DNA of 64,000 bases from Lucinisca nassula (taxonomy: Eukaryota > Mollusca > Bivalvia > Lucinida > Lucinidae), in NCBI GenBank assembly GCA_963580285.1, contig OY757024.1, positions 123,628,045 to 123,692,044 on the forward strand. The letters are read 5' to 3'. Numbering within the stretch: position 1 is the first letter of the stretch; each line of letters starts with the position of its first letter. Under the pieces are notes generated by a model that saw only the letters and a program-made list of their open reading frames with translations, did no database searches and was not told the DNA's origin. The position numbers were made by a program, and so were the translations under genes. This document shows, in pieces, positions 19,403-29,202 of the stretch.

Positions 19403-20917
19403 TTATCCGGCTGTTCACGCCAACCCCTGTCTTTGCAAACAGTGTAGATCCAGATCAGATGGCATCTGAAGAAGTCTTTTCTTGCTGTTCACAACAACCC
19501 CTATCTTTGCAAACAGTGTAGATCCAGATCAGATGGCTTCTGAAGAAGCCTTATCTTGCTGTTCACAACAACCCCTATCTTTGCAAACAGTGTAGATCCA
19601 GATCAGATGGCTTCTGAAGATGTCTTATCTTGCTGTTCACGACAACCCCTATCTTTGCAAACAGTGTAGATCCAGATCAGATGGCTTCTGAAGAACCCTT
19701 ATCTTGCTGTTCACGACAACCCCTATCTTTGGAAACAGTGTAGATCCAGATCAGATGGCTTCTGAAGAAGCCTTATCTTGCTGTTCACAACAACCCCTAT
19801 CTTTGCAAACAGTGTAGATCCAGATCAGATGGCTTCTGAAGAAGCCTTATCCTGCTCTTCACAACAACCCCTATCTTTATCAAACAGTGTAGATCCAGAT
19901 CAGATGGGTTTTGAAGAAGCCTTATCCTGCTCTTCACAACAACCCCTATCTTTGCAAACAGTGTAGATCCAGATCAGATGGCTTCTGAAGAAGCCTTATC
20001 CGGCTGTTCACGCCAACCCCTGTCTTTGCAAACAGTGTAGATCCAGATCAGATGGCTTCTGAAGAAGTCTTTTCTTGCTGTTCACAACAACCCCTATCTT
20101 TGCAAACAGTGTAGATCCAGATCAGATGGCTTCTGAAGAAGCCTTATCTTGCTGTTCACAACAACCCCTATCTTTGCAAACAGTGTAGATCCAGATCAGA
20201 TGGCTTCTGAAGATGTCTTATCTTGCTGTTCACGACAACCCCTATCTTTGCAAACAGTGTAGATCCAGATCAGATGGCTTCTGAAGAACCCTTATCTTGC
20301 TGTTCACGACAACCCCTATCTTTGGAAACAGTGTAGATCCAGATCAGATGGCTTCTGAAGAAGCCTTATCTTGCTGTTCACAACAACCCCTATCTTTGCA
20401 AACAGTGTAGATCCAGATCAGATGGCTTCTGAAGAAGCCTTATCCTGCTCTTCACAACAACCCCTATCTTTGCAAACAGTGTAGATCCAGATCAGATGGG
20501 TTTTGAAGAAGCCTTATCCTGCTCTTCACAACAACCCCTATCTTTGCAAACAGTGTAGATCCAGATCAGATGGCTTCTGAAGAAGCCTTATCCGGCTGTT
20601 CACGCCAACCCCTGTCTTTGCAAACAGTGTAGATCCAGATCAGATGGCTTCTGAAGAAGTCTTTTCTTGCTGTTCACAACAACCCCTATCTTTGCAAACA
20701 GTGTAGATCCAGATCAGATGGCTTCTGAAGAAGCCTTATCTTGCTGTTCACAACAACCCCTATCTTTGCAAACAGTGTAGATTCAGATCAGATGGCTTCT
20801 GAAGATGTCTTATCTTGCTGTTCACGACAACCCCTATCTTTGCAAACAGTGTAGATCCAGATCAGATGGCTTCTGAAGAACCCTTATCTTGCTGTTCACG
20901 ACAACCCCTATCTTTGG
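19403..20917. repeat. 592-bp higher-order repeat (8 x 74 bp) inside the satellite
   Basis: The rare variant TTATCCGGCTGTTCACGCC occurs at 19403, 19996 and 20588 (spacings 593 and 592; the extra base is in a unit reading TTTATCAAACAG). It is followed each time by the same order of variant monomers: GAAGTCTTTTCTTGC, then GAAGATGTCTTATC, then GAAGAACCCTTATC, then TTTGGAAACAG or TTTGG at the SINE. Multi-monomer blocks have therefore been duplicated recently. Confidence 0.85.
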
Positions 20918-21220
20918 ATTTGTTTGTTTGAATTGAGGTTTAACGTCCCCGTCAACACTGTAAAGGTCATTTTGGAGACGTTGCTTCCAATTTTGTGGGA
21001 CTTTTACCTGACACTGAGATGAAATGACATCTCAAGCCCTGTCGCCCAATGAAACTAATAGGGTTTATTAGCATGGACGGTCCGCCTCGCACCGGGGTTC
21101 CTGGACAGGCTTAGATCCTCTAAGTGGTTTACCAGTACTAGTGTGCGGGCCAGATTCAGCTCTGCGTGGAAGCATCATGCAGCCCATATATTTCTTCAAG
21201 CCCCTATGGGCGGGGGGGAT
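20918..21220 (-). mobile_element. SINE-b in the satellite, 13-bp TSD
   Basis: TSD CCCCTATCTTTGG (20905-20917) and CCCCTGTCTTTGG (21221-21233), one mismatch. Complete 303-bp copy. The satellite phase resumes exactly after the TSD. Confidence 0.88.
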
Positions 21221-22300
21221 CCCCTGTCTTTGGAAACAGTGTAGATCCAGATCAGATGGCTTCTGAAGAAGCCTTATCTTGCTGTTCACAACAACCCCTA
21301 TCTTTGCAAACAGTGTAGATCCAGATCAGATGGCTTCTGAAGAAGCCTTATCCTGCTCTTCACAACAACCCCTATCTTTGCAAACAGTGTAGATCCAGAT
21401 CAGATGGCTTCTGAAGAAGCCTTATCCTGCTCTTCACAACAACCCCTATCTTTGCAAACAGTGTAGATCCAGATCAGATGGCTTTTGAAGAAGCCTTATC
21501 CTGCTCTTCACAACAACCCCTATCTTTGCAAACAGTGTAGATCCAGATCAGATGGCTTCTGAAGAAACCTTATCCTGCTCTTCACAACAACCCCTATCTT
21601 TACAAACAGTGTAGATCCAGATCAGATGGCTTCTGAAGAAGCCTTATCCTGCTCTTCACAACAACCCCTATCTTTGCAAACAGTGTAGATCCAGATCAGA
21701 TGGCTTCTGAAGAAGCCTTATCCTGCTCTTCACAACAACCCTTTTCTTTGCAAACAGTGTAGATCCAGATCAGATGGCTTCTGAAGAAGCCTTATCTTGC
21801 TGTTCACGACAACCCCTATCTTTGTAAACAGTGTAGATCTAGATATGATGGCTTCTGAAGAAGCCTTATCATGCTCTTCACAACAACCCCTAACTTTGGA
21901 AACAGTGTAGATCCAGATCAGATGGCTTCTGAAGAAGCCTTATCCTGCTGTTCACAACAACCCCTATCTTTGCAAACAGTGTAGATCCAGATCAGATGGC
22001 TTCTGAAGAAGCCTAATCCTGCTGTACACGACAACCCCTATCTTTGCAAACAGTGTAGATCCTGATCAGATGGCTTCTGAAGAACCCTTATCTTGCTCTT
22101 CACGACAACCCCTATCTTTGCAAACAGTGTAGATCCAGATCAGATGGCTTCTGAAGAAACCTTATCCTGCTGTTCACGACAACCCCTATCTTTGCAAACA
22201 GTGTAGATCCAGATCAGATGGCTTCTGAAGAAGCCATTTGATCAGGATCTACACTGTTTGGCATTCAGTTTATGAATTTGTAGCAATAAATTACATCAAG

Positions 22301-22377
22301 TGAGTTAGTGAGTGTTTCAGTTTTACGTCCCACCAACAGCTAAGGTCATACGGAGACGGGACCTCGGTTTAAAGACT
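22301..22377 (-). mobile_element. SINE-e, 5'-truncated (77 bp), 14-bp TSD
   Basis: Perfect TSD TAAATTACATCAAG at 22287-22300 and 22378-22391. Only the 3' end is present (GAGTTAGTGAGTGTTTCAG, then CCCACCAACAGCTAAGGTC). Confidence 0.88.
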
Positions 22378-22454
22378 TAAATTACATCAAGTAATTTGAT
22401 TGGTTGATAGTCAGAAATGGGTGTGGCTTAAATGAATATTCAGCAAGAGAAGGG

Positions 22455-22770
22455 TTAACTGTATACTGGTGGACTCTTCCATAGCTACATGTTGGACAAG
22501 TCTGTTTGTCCTTTAGGGGTTTCAGGACTAGGACTATTTTTTTATTCTATTCTATTTTTATTTTATTTAATGGAAAATCCTGTTAGCAAATGGTGCAGGC
22601 CCTGATCAGACTGCTCCTTCAGGGTACACTGTTTGCCATTCCGGCGGCACCTTATGCACTCCTTGCCGGATCGTGAAACAAATGTGTCAAAATTTTAGAG
22701 AATTACTGCAAGTCCTTAAAGTGTTCGAATGTTTAGAATCATTACAGTATGTACAGACAAGGGTAAAACT
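22455..22770. mobile_element. Foldback hybrid: FB-C left end with FB-E right end
   Basis: TTAACTGTATACTGGTGG and TTGGACAAGTCTGTTTGTCC are FB-C phrases; the core AGCAAATGGTGCAGGCCC follows. The right side CACCTTATGCACTCCTTGCC is FB-E. It looks like a recombinant or two abutted fragments. Confidence 0.55.
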
Positions 22771-22844
22771 ATAATCCCTCCCTCACTCCCTGACAAGGGA
22801 CATAAAAATCAATTTCTTACCTTTTAAATGTCAAGTATTACCAA

Positions 22845-23044
22845 AATGGAATCTTCCTCCTTATATATAGCAGGAGTCCATTTCAAAATTTAGGGGTGTC
22901 AGGTTGTGTTTTCTTCAAAACTGATTTAAAATTGACTGAACTTTTCGCGAACAGTGGAGGCCCTGATCGGAAGCCGCATTCGATCTAGGCCTGCACTGTT
23001 TGCCCGGGTACCTGTTTTGGGGTTTCCGGTACAAACTGGGTTAA
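22845..23044. mobile_element. FB-B foldback MITE (left end lost)
   Basis: AAATGGAATCTTCCTCCTTA to CCGGTACAAACTGGGTTAA. Core CGCGAACAGTGGAGGCCC to GGCCTGCACTGTTTGCC. Confidence 0.72.
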
Positions 23045-23518
23045 ACATACATATAGTAATTTCCTCAACACATACATAAAGCCGTCCATATGTTCCTGTA
23101 AGGTCTGCAGACTGCCTTAAACTGACACCAAACATCCAGATAGGTCTATTATTAGTGACATAGACATGTAATTAAGAATATCTAGGTCTGCTGACAAACC
23201 TCACTCTATTATTCAACCTTATTTCTATGCAAAACATCATCCCAAAAAAAAACAGCGCAGTCGTACAAACTGTATCAATCATTGTAATTCTAGTCATTCA
23301 GCCTCTGCAGGGCTTCTCAATACAATTTTCAAAAAGCCACAATAGTTAATACCATATAAGGCATGGCTTAGAGCATACTATCTTATGCTAAATAACTAGG
23401 AAAGCTCTAAATATAAAGGCTCTAGATATAAAGGTACAAGCTATTCTTTTCCCAAAATAAACACATGATGTGGGTACTCATTAGAGTACCCTCAACATAA
23501 TAATAAATAATTATGTCT
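23045..23518. other. Unassigned stretch with a small MH-like motif
   Basis: ATGATGTGGGTACTCATTAG near 23466 resembles one arm of the MH hairpin. Otherwise nothing recognised. Confidence 0.35.
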
Positions 23519-23530
23519 CTGAGGTGAAAT

Positions 23531-23868
23531 TTGATTATTTGTTTGATTTGAGGTTTAACATCCCTGTCAACACTGTATAGGTCATTTTTGAGACGTTACT
23601 TCCAATTTTATTGGACTTTTACCCAACATTAAGATGAAATGACATCTCAAGCCCTGTCGCCCAATGAAACTTATAAGGTTTATAAGCATGGACGGTCCGA
23701 CTCGCACCACTTTGCCTGAGCATGTTTAGATCCTCTAAGCGGTTTACCAGTACTCGTGTGTGCAGTCGATTGCAGCACTGCCTGGAATCATCATACAGCC
23801 CATCTTTTTCTTCAAGCCCCGAAAGGGAGGGGTGGGTGGGGGGCGCGGGGGGTTGGGGGGGGGGTGAT
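23531..23868 (-). mobile_element. SINE-b with 12-bp TSD and G-rich end
   Basis: Perfect TSD CTGAGGTGAAAT at 23519-23530 and 23869-23880. A further copy of the same 12-mer lies at 23886-23897. The head end is extended by a G-rich run (GGGGGGCGCGGGGGGTTGG) not in other copies. Confidence 0.82.
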
Positions 23869-24075
23869 CTGAGGTGAAATATGAGCTCTGAGGTGAAATA
23901 TGAGCTACTATACCTCAATTATTGAATCACTTCTCCCAATCTGAAAAATATCTGTATGCCCAAACTTAAACATAATTACTGTACAAAACCTGACTTTTGA
24001 AGATCAAGTACGGAATAGATAGGGAATAGGGCCTGTTTTCAAATCTAGACCTAAACTTTTTTCCATCTGACACTG

Positions 24076-24300
24076 TTAAACCCATTGTATGCGGGAAACC
24101 CCTAAAGCGGCACCCTGGCAAACAGTACAGGCCCAGATCAGACGCTGCGTTTTTCCAATCAGGGCCTTTACTATTTGCTTACAGAGTTTTTCGTCAAAAA
24201 TGGAATAAAAATGAAAAAATAGGCTCGACACCCCTTATATGACAAATGGACTTGTCCAACATATAGCAATGGAAGAGTCCACTACTATACAATGGGTTAA
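24076..24300. mobile_element. FB-C foldback MITE (225 bp)
   Basis: TTAAACCCATTGTATGCGGG to CTATACAATGGGTTAA. Core TGGCAAACAGTACAGGCCC. Spacer ACACCCCTTATATGACAAAT. Confidence 0.8.
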
Positions 24301-24553
24301 TGCAGTGTTTCAATAACTTTAGAAAGTAGGATAATTAAAACCGATACATCTACATGTTCTACTGTGGGTCTACAACAGATTTTTTTCTCATTTCAGAGCA
24401 AACATGACATTCATCAATACTACTCAAATGTGGGAAGGTATAACCAGTCTGCCCATCAGCATCAGGATTGGGACCAGGCTGGTATATGTCTTCATTTTTC
24501 ATAAATATATCTACCTGCAAATTTGTCATCTGCGGTGTTGTCTGCTGATAACT

Positions 24554-24766
24554 TTAACTCTTATCATGCTGTTCACGACAACCCCTATTTTTGGAAACAG
24601 TGTAGATCCAGATCAGATGGCTTCGGAAGAAGCCATCTGATCAGGATCTACACTGTTTGACATTCAATTTATGAATTTGTAGGAATAAATCACATCAAGT
24701 AATCTGATTGGTTCAAAGTCTGAGATGGGTGTGGCTAAAATGAATATTCAGCAAGAGAAGGGTTAA
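24554..24766. mobile_element. FB-A foldback MITE, complete (213 bp)
   Basis: TTAACTCTTATCATGCTG to CAGCAAGAGAAGGGTTAA, same length and orientation as the copy at 4903. Palindrome turn GGCTTCGGAAGAAGCC. Confidence 0.87.
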
Positions 24767-24849
24767 AAGCCATTTTTGCAACCAGTGTGGACACAGATCA
24801 GAAGCAGTCTTATCAGGGTCAACACATTTCACCTGTTTGCAAACATGTT

Positions 24850-25047
24850 TTAACCCTTATCTTGCTGTTCACGACAACCCCTATCTTTGGAAACAGTGTA
24901 GATCCAGATCAGATGGCTTCTTCAGGATCTACACTGTTTGGCATTCAGTTTATGAATTGGTAGCAATAAATTACATCAAGTAATTTGATTGGTTGATAGA
25001 CAGAAATGGGTGTGGCTTAAATGAATATTCAGCAAGAGAAGGGTGAA
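24850..25047. mobile_element. FB-A foldback MITE (198 bp)
   Basis: TTAACCCTTATCTTGCTG to CAGCAAGAGAAGGGTGAA (right TTAA mutated). The core turn is shortened to GGCTTCTTCAGGATC. Confidence 0.83.
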
Positions 25048-25204
25048 AAGTTTGCTAGAAGATGCAGCAGATGACATAAAAAGATTGTAATTTTTCTAAG
25101 CATCTCCAAGGTTAAATACAGACTTTTCCATGTTGATGCCTTGTGCATTCATATGAATATTCGCTCAACATCAATATCAATATGGTCTGTCTAAACAAAA
25201 CATA

Positions 25205-25385
25205 TACCACCGCAATGATCCTAAGTATTGGGACAGATAGGCCAAAGCAAACATTGCAGACCCAGATCAGACTGCTAGTCCGATCAGGGTCTACACTATT
25301 TTACATTCCGTCTGCATCTTTTGGACTCCTTGCTGGATCATGAAACAAATTATTCAAAGTTTTAGGAAGATTACAGCAAGTCCTT
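25205..25385. mobile_element. FB-E foldback MITE
   Basis: CGCAATGATCCTAAGTATTG, core AAGCAAACATTGCAGACCC, GGGTCTACACTATTTTAC, TTTTGGACTCCTTGCTGG. Confidence 0.58.
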
Positions 25386-25560
25386 AACCCACTTTGTACC
25401 AGAAACCCCTAAACGGGTTCCCTTGCAAACAGTGCAGGCCCAGATCAGACACCGCAGAACGCCCTGGCCAAGCGTTGGCACGGCGGACCATCCATGCTTA
25501 TAAACCCTATTGGTTTCATTGGGCGACAGGGCTTGAGATGTCATTTCATCTCAATGCCGG

Positions 25561-25728
25561 AAGAAGCCTCTGTGGTGTAGTGGTTATGCTACTCACCTTG
25601 TAAACTAGTTGTCACAGGATCAATCACGGGCTTCTCCAAACTTTCGGATGGGTCTTTAAACTGAGGTCCCGTCTCAATTATGACCTTAGCTGTTGGTGAG
25701 ACATAAAACACAACAGTCACTCACTCTC
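25561..25728 (+). mobile_element. SINE-e, near full length
   Basis: Head GCCTCTGTGGTGTAGTGG, TTATGCTACTCACCTTGTAA, CACGGGCTTCTCCAAAC, tail GACCTTAGCTGTTGGTGAG, ending (CACT)n. Flanked by CTCAATGCCGG and CTCAATGTCCAG, an imperfect TSD. Confidence 0.75.
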
Positions 25729-25750
25729 AATGTCCAGTAAAAGTCCTACA

Positions 25751-28700
25751 ACAAGAGGCTCAATGAGCCTAAACCGCTCACCTGAGGAACTTAAGTTTTA
25801 ACAATTCACAGACTTGACTACTAAATCTGCTAATAGAATCCAGCCCATTGACCCTTACAGGATATAATGCATGATTATTGCATTGCATTCCAAGTTTGAG
25901 ACTTCTAGCTTCTATAGTTCCTGAGAAATCTTTGACGAAAATTTAACATTGGTCAAAATGGAGAGAAAGAAGAATGAAAGAACAGATGAACAAATAAGCT
26001 GAGAAAGCCCAATGTCTCTTACACAAAATAAGTCATCATTATTCTATTGAATACCAAATTTGATGCTTCTAGCTTTTATAGTTCCTGAGAAATCTTTGAT
26101 TAAAAATTTAACATTGGTCTATTATCTCTATATGGAGAGAAAGAAGAATGAAGGAACAAATGAACCAGACTAGCTCCAAAACCTAATGCAGCCTTTCCCT
26201 TTGCCCAATGGTGCTACACATAAAATTTAAACAAGATTGGTCGACTGCCTTCTGAGATATGCTTCATTGAAAGTGTGGACGACGGATGGACGGACGACAG
26301 ACGACGGACTCCGGAGCCTTGGTATACTATCGGCTCACTGGAGCCTTTGGCTCAGGTGAGCTAAAAATTCAAGTCGCTATTTCTGTCACAACATTTTCCC
26401 TACGTTAAGTCTATGGGCAAATTTTTTTGTCTCTCAAGGTCACGCAACTCCGAGGTCAATATTCCGATTCGGCCCAAAATCAAACTTAACCGAGATTTTA
26501 TGCCTGTCCTCGTTACCTGCAAGTTTGAAGCTGATATGAATAAAAATAAAGTTGCTATCGTGGTCACAACGTATTTTTTTATGCTCAAGGGCAGGTAACT
26601 CCAAGGCAAATATTCTGATTCGGCCCAAAATCGAACTTAACCGAGATTTTATGTCTGTCCTCGTTACCTGCAAGTTTGAAGCTGATCTGAAAAAAATTCA
26701 GGTCGCTATCGTAGTCACAACATTTTCCCTATGTAAAGTCTATGGGCAAATTTTTTGTCGCTCAAGGTCATGTAACTCCGAGGTCAAAATTCCGATTCGA
26801 ACTTAACTGAGATTTTATGCCTGTCCACGTTACCTGCAAGTTTGAAGCTGATCTGAATAAAAATAAAGTTGCTATCGTGGTCACAACGTATTTTTTTATG
26901 CTGAAGGACAGGTAACTCCAAGGCAAATAATCCGATTCGGCCCAAAATCGAACTTAAACGAGATTTTATGTCTGTCCTCGTTACCTGCAAGTTTGAAGCT
27001 GATCTGAAAAAAATTCAAGTCGCTATCGTAGTCACAACATTTTCCCTATGTTAAGTCTATGGGCAAATTTTTTGTCGCTCAAGGTCATGTAACTCCGAGG
27101 TCAATATTCCGATTCGAACTTAACTGAGATTTTATGCCTGTCCACGTTACCTGCAAGTTTGAAGCTGATTTGAATAAAAATAAAGTTGCTATCGTGGTCA
27201 CAACGTATTTTTTTATGCTCAAAGGCAGGTAACTCCAAGGCAAATAATCCGATTCGGCCCAAAAATTAACTTTAACCAAGATTTTATGTCTGTCCTCGTT
27301 ACCTGCAAGTTTGAAGCTGATCTGAAAAAATTCAAGTCGCTATCGTAGTCACAACATTTTCCCTATGTTAAGTCTATGGGCAAATTTTTTGTCGCTCAAG
27401 GTCACGTAACTCCGAGGTCAATATTCCGATTCGGCCCAAAATCAAACTTAACCGGGATTTTATGCCTGTCCTCATTACCTGCAAGTTTGAAGCTGATCTG
27501 AATAAAAATAAAGTTGCTATCGTGGTCACAACGTATTTTTTTCATGCTCAAGGGCAGGTAACTCCAAGGCAAATAATCCGATTCGGCCCAAAATCGAACT
27601 TAACCGTGATTTTATGTCTGTCCTCGTTACCTGCAAGTTTGAAGCTGATCTGAAAAAAATTCAGGTCACTATCGTAGTCACAACATTTTCCCTATGTTAA
27701 GTCTATGGGCAAATTTTTTGTCGCTCAAGGTCACGTAACTCCGAGGTCAATATTCCGATTCTGCCCAAAATCGAACTTAACCGAGATTTTATGCCTGTCC
27801 TCGTTACTAGCTACAACGATGACAACATTTTCCCCATGTTAAGTCGATAGGCAATTTTTCGGGCGCTCAAGGGGACGTAACTCTTGAGTGAATTATCTGA
27901 TTCGGCCCAAAATCGAACTTGACCGAGATTTTATGCCTGTACTGGTTATCTGCAAGAATGAAGTCGATCAGAAAAAAATTGACGGCGCTAGAGTGATGAC
28001 AAGCTTTTTCCTATGTGAAGTCTATGGGAGCTAGATGTTGCCATGGCAACCAGAGTTCCACTCAGATCTGCCTGAAAACCTAATGAAGCCTTTCCACTTG
28101 CCCAATAATGCGACACATGAAATTTGATCAAAGTTGGCCAAGTAGTCTTTAAGATATACATTTTTGAAATTCCCATTAACCCTAATGCAAAAACACACAA
28201 GGGCAGGTAACTCCTAAATGAATGATCCGATTCTGCCAGTTATCGAACTTGACCGAGATTTCATGGCTGTGCTGGTTATCTGCAAGAATAAAGCCAATCT
28301 GAAAATAATTGAAGCAGCTACGGTGATGACATCATTCTCCCCATGTTAAGTCAATAGGCAATTTTTTCAACGCTCAAGGGCACATAACTCCTGAGTGAAT
28401 AATCCGATTCAGCCCAAAATCGAACTTGATCGAGATTTCATGCCTGTCCTAGTTATCTGCAAGAATGAAGTCGATCAGAAAAAAATTGACGGAGCTAGAG
28501 TGATGAAAAGCTTTTTCCTAACGCTCAAGGGCACGTAACTCCTGAGTGAATAATCCGATTCAGCCCAAAATCGAACTTGATCGAGATTTCATGCCTGTCC
28601 TCGTTATCTGCAAGAATGAAGACAATCAGAAAAAAATTGACGGAGCTAGAGTGATGACAAACTTTTTCCTATGTTAAGTCTATGGGAGCTATTTGTTGCC

Positions 28701-28921
28701 ATGGCAACCAGAGTTCCAATCCGATCTGCCCGAAAACAGTATGCAGCCTTTCCCCCTACCTGATAATGCTTCACATGAAATTTGATCAAGATTGGCCCAC
28801 TGGTTCCGGAGATATACTTCTTTGAAAGTGTGGACGACGGACGACGATGACGGACGACGACGACGGACGCCGGCTCGTGGTATACTAATACCTCACACGA
28901 GCCTTCGGCTCAGGTGAGCTA
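25751..28921 (+). mobile_element. Pearl-type composite array (~3.2 kb)
   Basis: Left end CAAGAGGCTCAATGAGCC and CCGCTCACCTGAGG. The first terminus, with GGACGACGGATGGACGG microsatellite and TTTGGCTCAGGTGAGC, occurs at about 26276-26362. The second, with GACGACGACGACGGACGCC and TTCGGCTCAGGTGAGC, is at about 28830-28921. Between are ~320-bp units marked by GTTGCTATCGTGGTCACAAC at about 26551, 26868, 27185 and 27513. CTCACCTGAG and CTCAGGTGAG are inverted between the ends. Short frames here are repeat products. Confidence 0.65.
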
Positions 28922-29202
28922 AAAATTGGAAGCAACGTCTCCAGAATGACCTATATGGTGTTGATGGGGATGTTAAACATCAAATCAAACAAACAAAAAC
29001 AAAACCAAATGGAATCTTCCTTCTTATATTATAGCAGGATTCCATTTCCAAATTTAGGGGTGTTGGGTTGTGTTTTCTCTAAAATTTAATCAGAAAATGG
29101 CTGACCTTTTTGCAAACAGTGTAGGCCCTGATCAGACACTGTGTTCTGCGCTGTTTGCCAGGGTACCTGTTTTGGGGTTTCCAGTACAAAATGGGTTAAC
29201 TC

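Larger units (their letters stand above)
17990..22458. repeat. 74-bp satellite derived from an FB-A MITE (~55 units)
   Basis: A MITE expanded internally. The left end TTAATCCTTATCCTGCTC (TTAA 17990-17993) and right end CAGCAAGAGAAGGGTTAA (TTAA 22455-22458) are normal FB-A termini. Between them the left arm is repeated: each 74-bp unit runs TTATC-TGCT-TTCAC, ACAACCCCTATCTTTGC, AAACAGTGTAGATCCAGATC, AGATGGCTTCTGAAGAAGCC. Only the last unit continues into the right arm (GATCAGGATCTACACTGTTT, from 22230). Consecutive GTAGATCC positions 18038 and 18112 give the period. Variant units recur every 8 monomers. Two SINE insertions interrupt it. Spurious frames here read NSVDPDQ; they are not genes. Confidence 0.93.
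25464..28999 (+). mobile_element. SINE-b split by SINE-e and a pearl element
   Basis: Three pieces in order: 25464-25560 (CCATGCTTATAAACCC to CATCTCAATGCCGG), 25729-25750 (CAATGTCCAGTAAAAGTCC) and 28922-28999 (ATTGGAAGCAACGTCTCCAG to AAATCAAACAAACAAAAAC). Together they rebuild one SINE-b 3' part. Confidence 0.72.
25386..29200. mobile_element. FB-B foldback carrying a ~3.5-kb nest of insertions
   Basis: Left arm TTAACCCACTTTGTACCAG with core GTGCAGGCCCAGATCAGAC stops at about 25463. FB-B sequence resumes at about 29008 (AAATGGAATCTTCC, core, then CCAGTACAAAATGGGTTAAC). Between lie a SINE-b, itself split by a SINE-e and by a pearl array. Alternatively two adjacent FB-B fragments flank the SINE, since the resumed part contains its own core. 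Confidence 0.5.

Noticed and set aside
17795..19966. Frames reading NSVDPDQMASEEAL as a protein family
   Set aside because: This is the translation of the foldback core palindrome; it appears wherever the core is present, in several frames and strands.
17990..22458. Regular repeats resembling a CRISPR array
   Set aside because: The 74-bp period is fully repetitive with no unique spacers, no cas genes, and the genome is eukaryotic. It is a MITE-derived satellite.
25143..25343. Short plus ORF around 25.2 kb
   Set aside because: Overlaps an FB-E foldback core and spacer.
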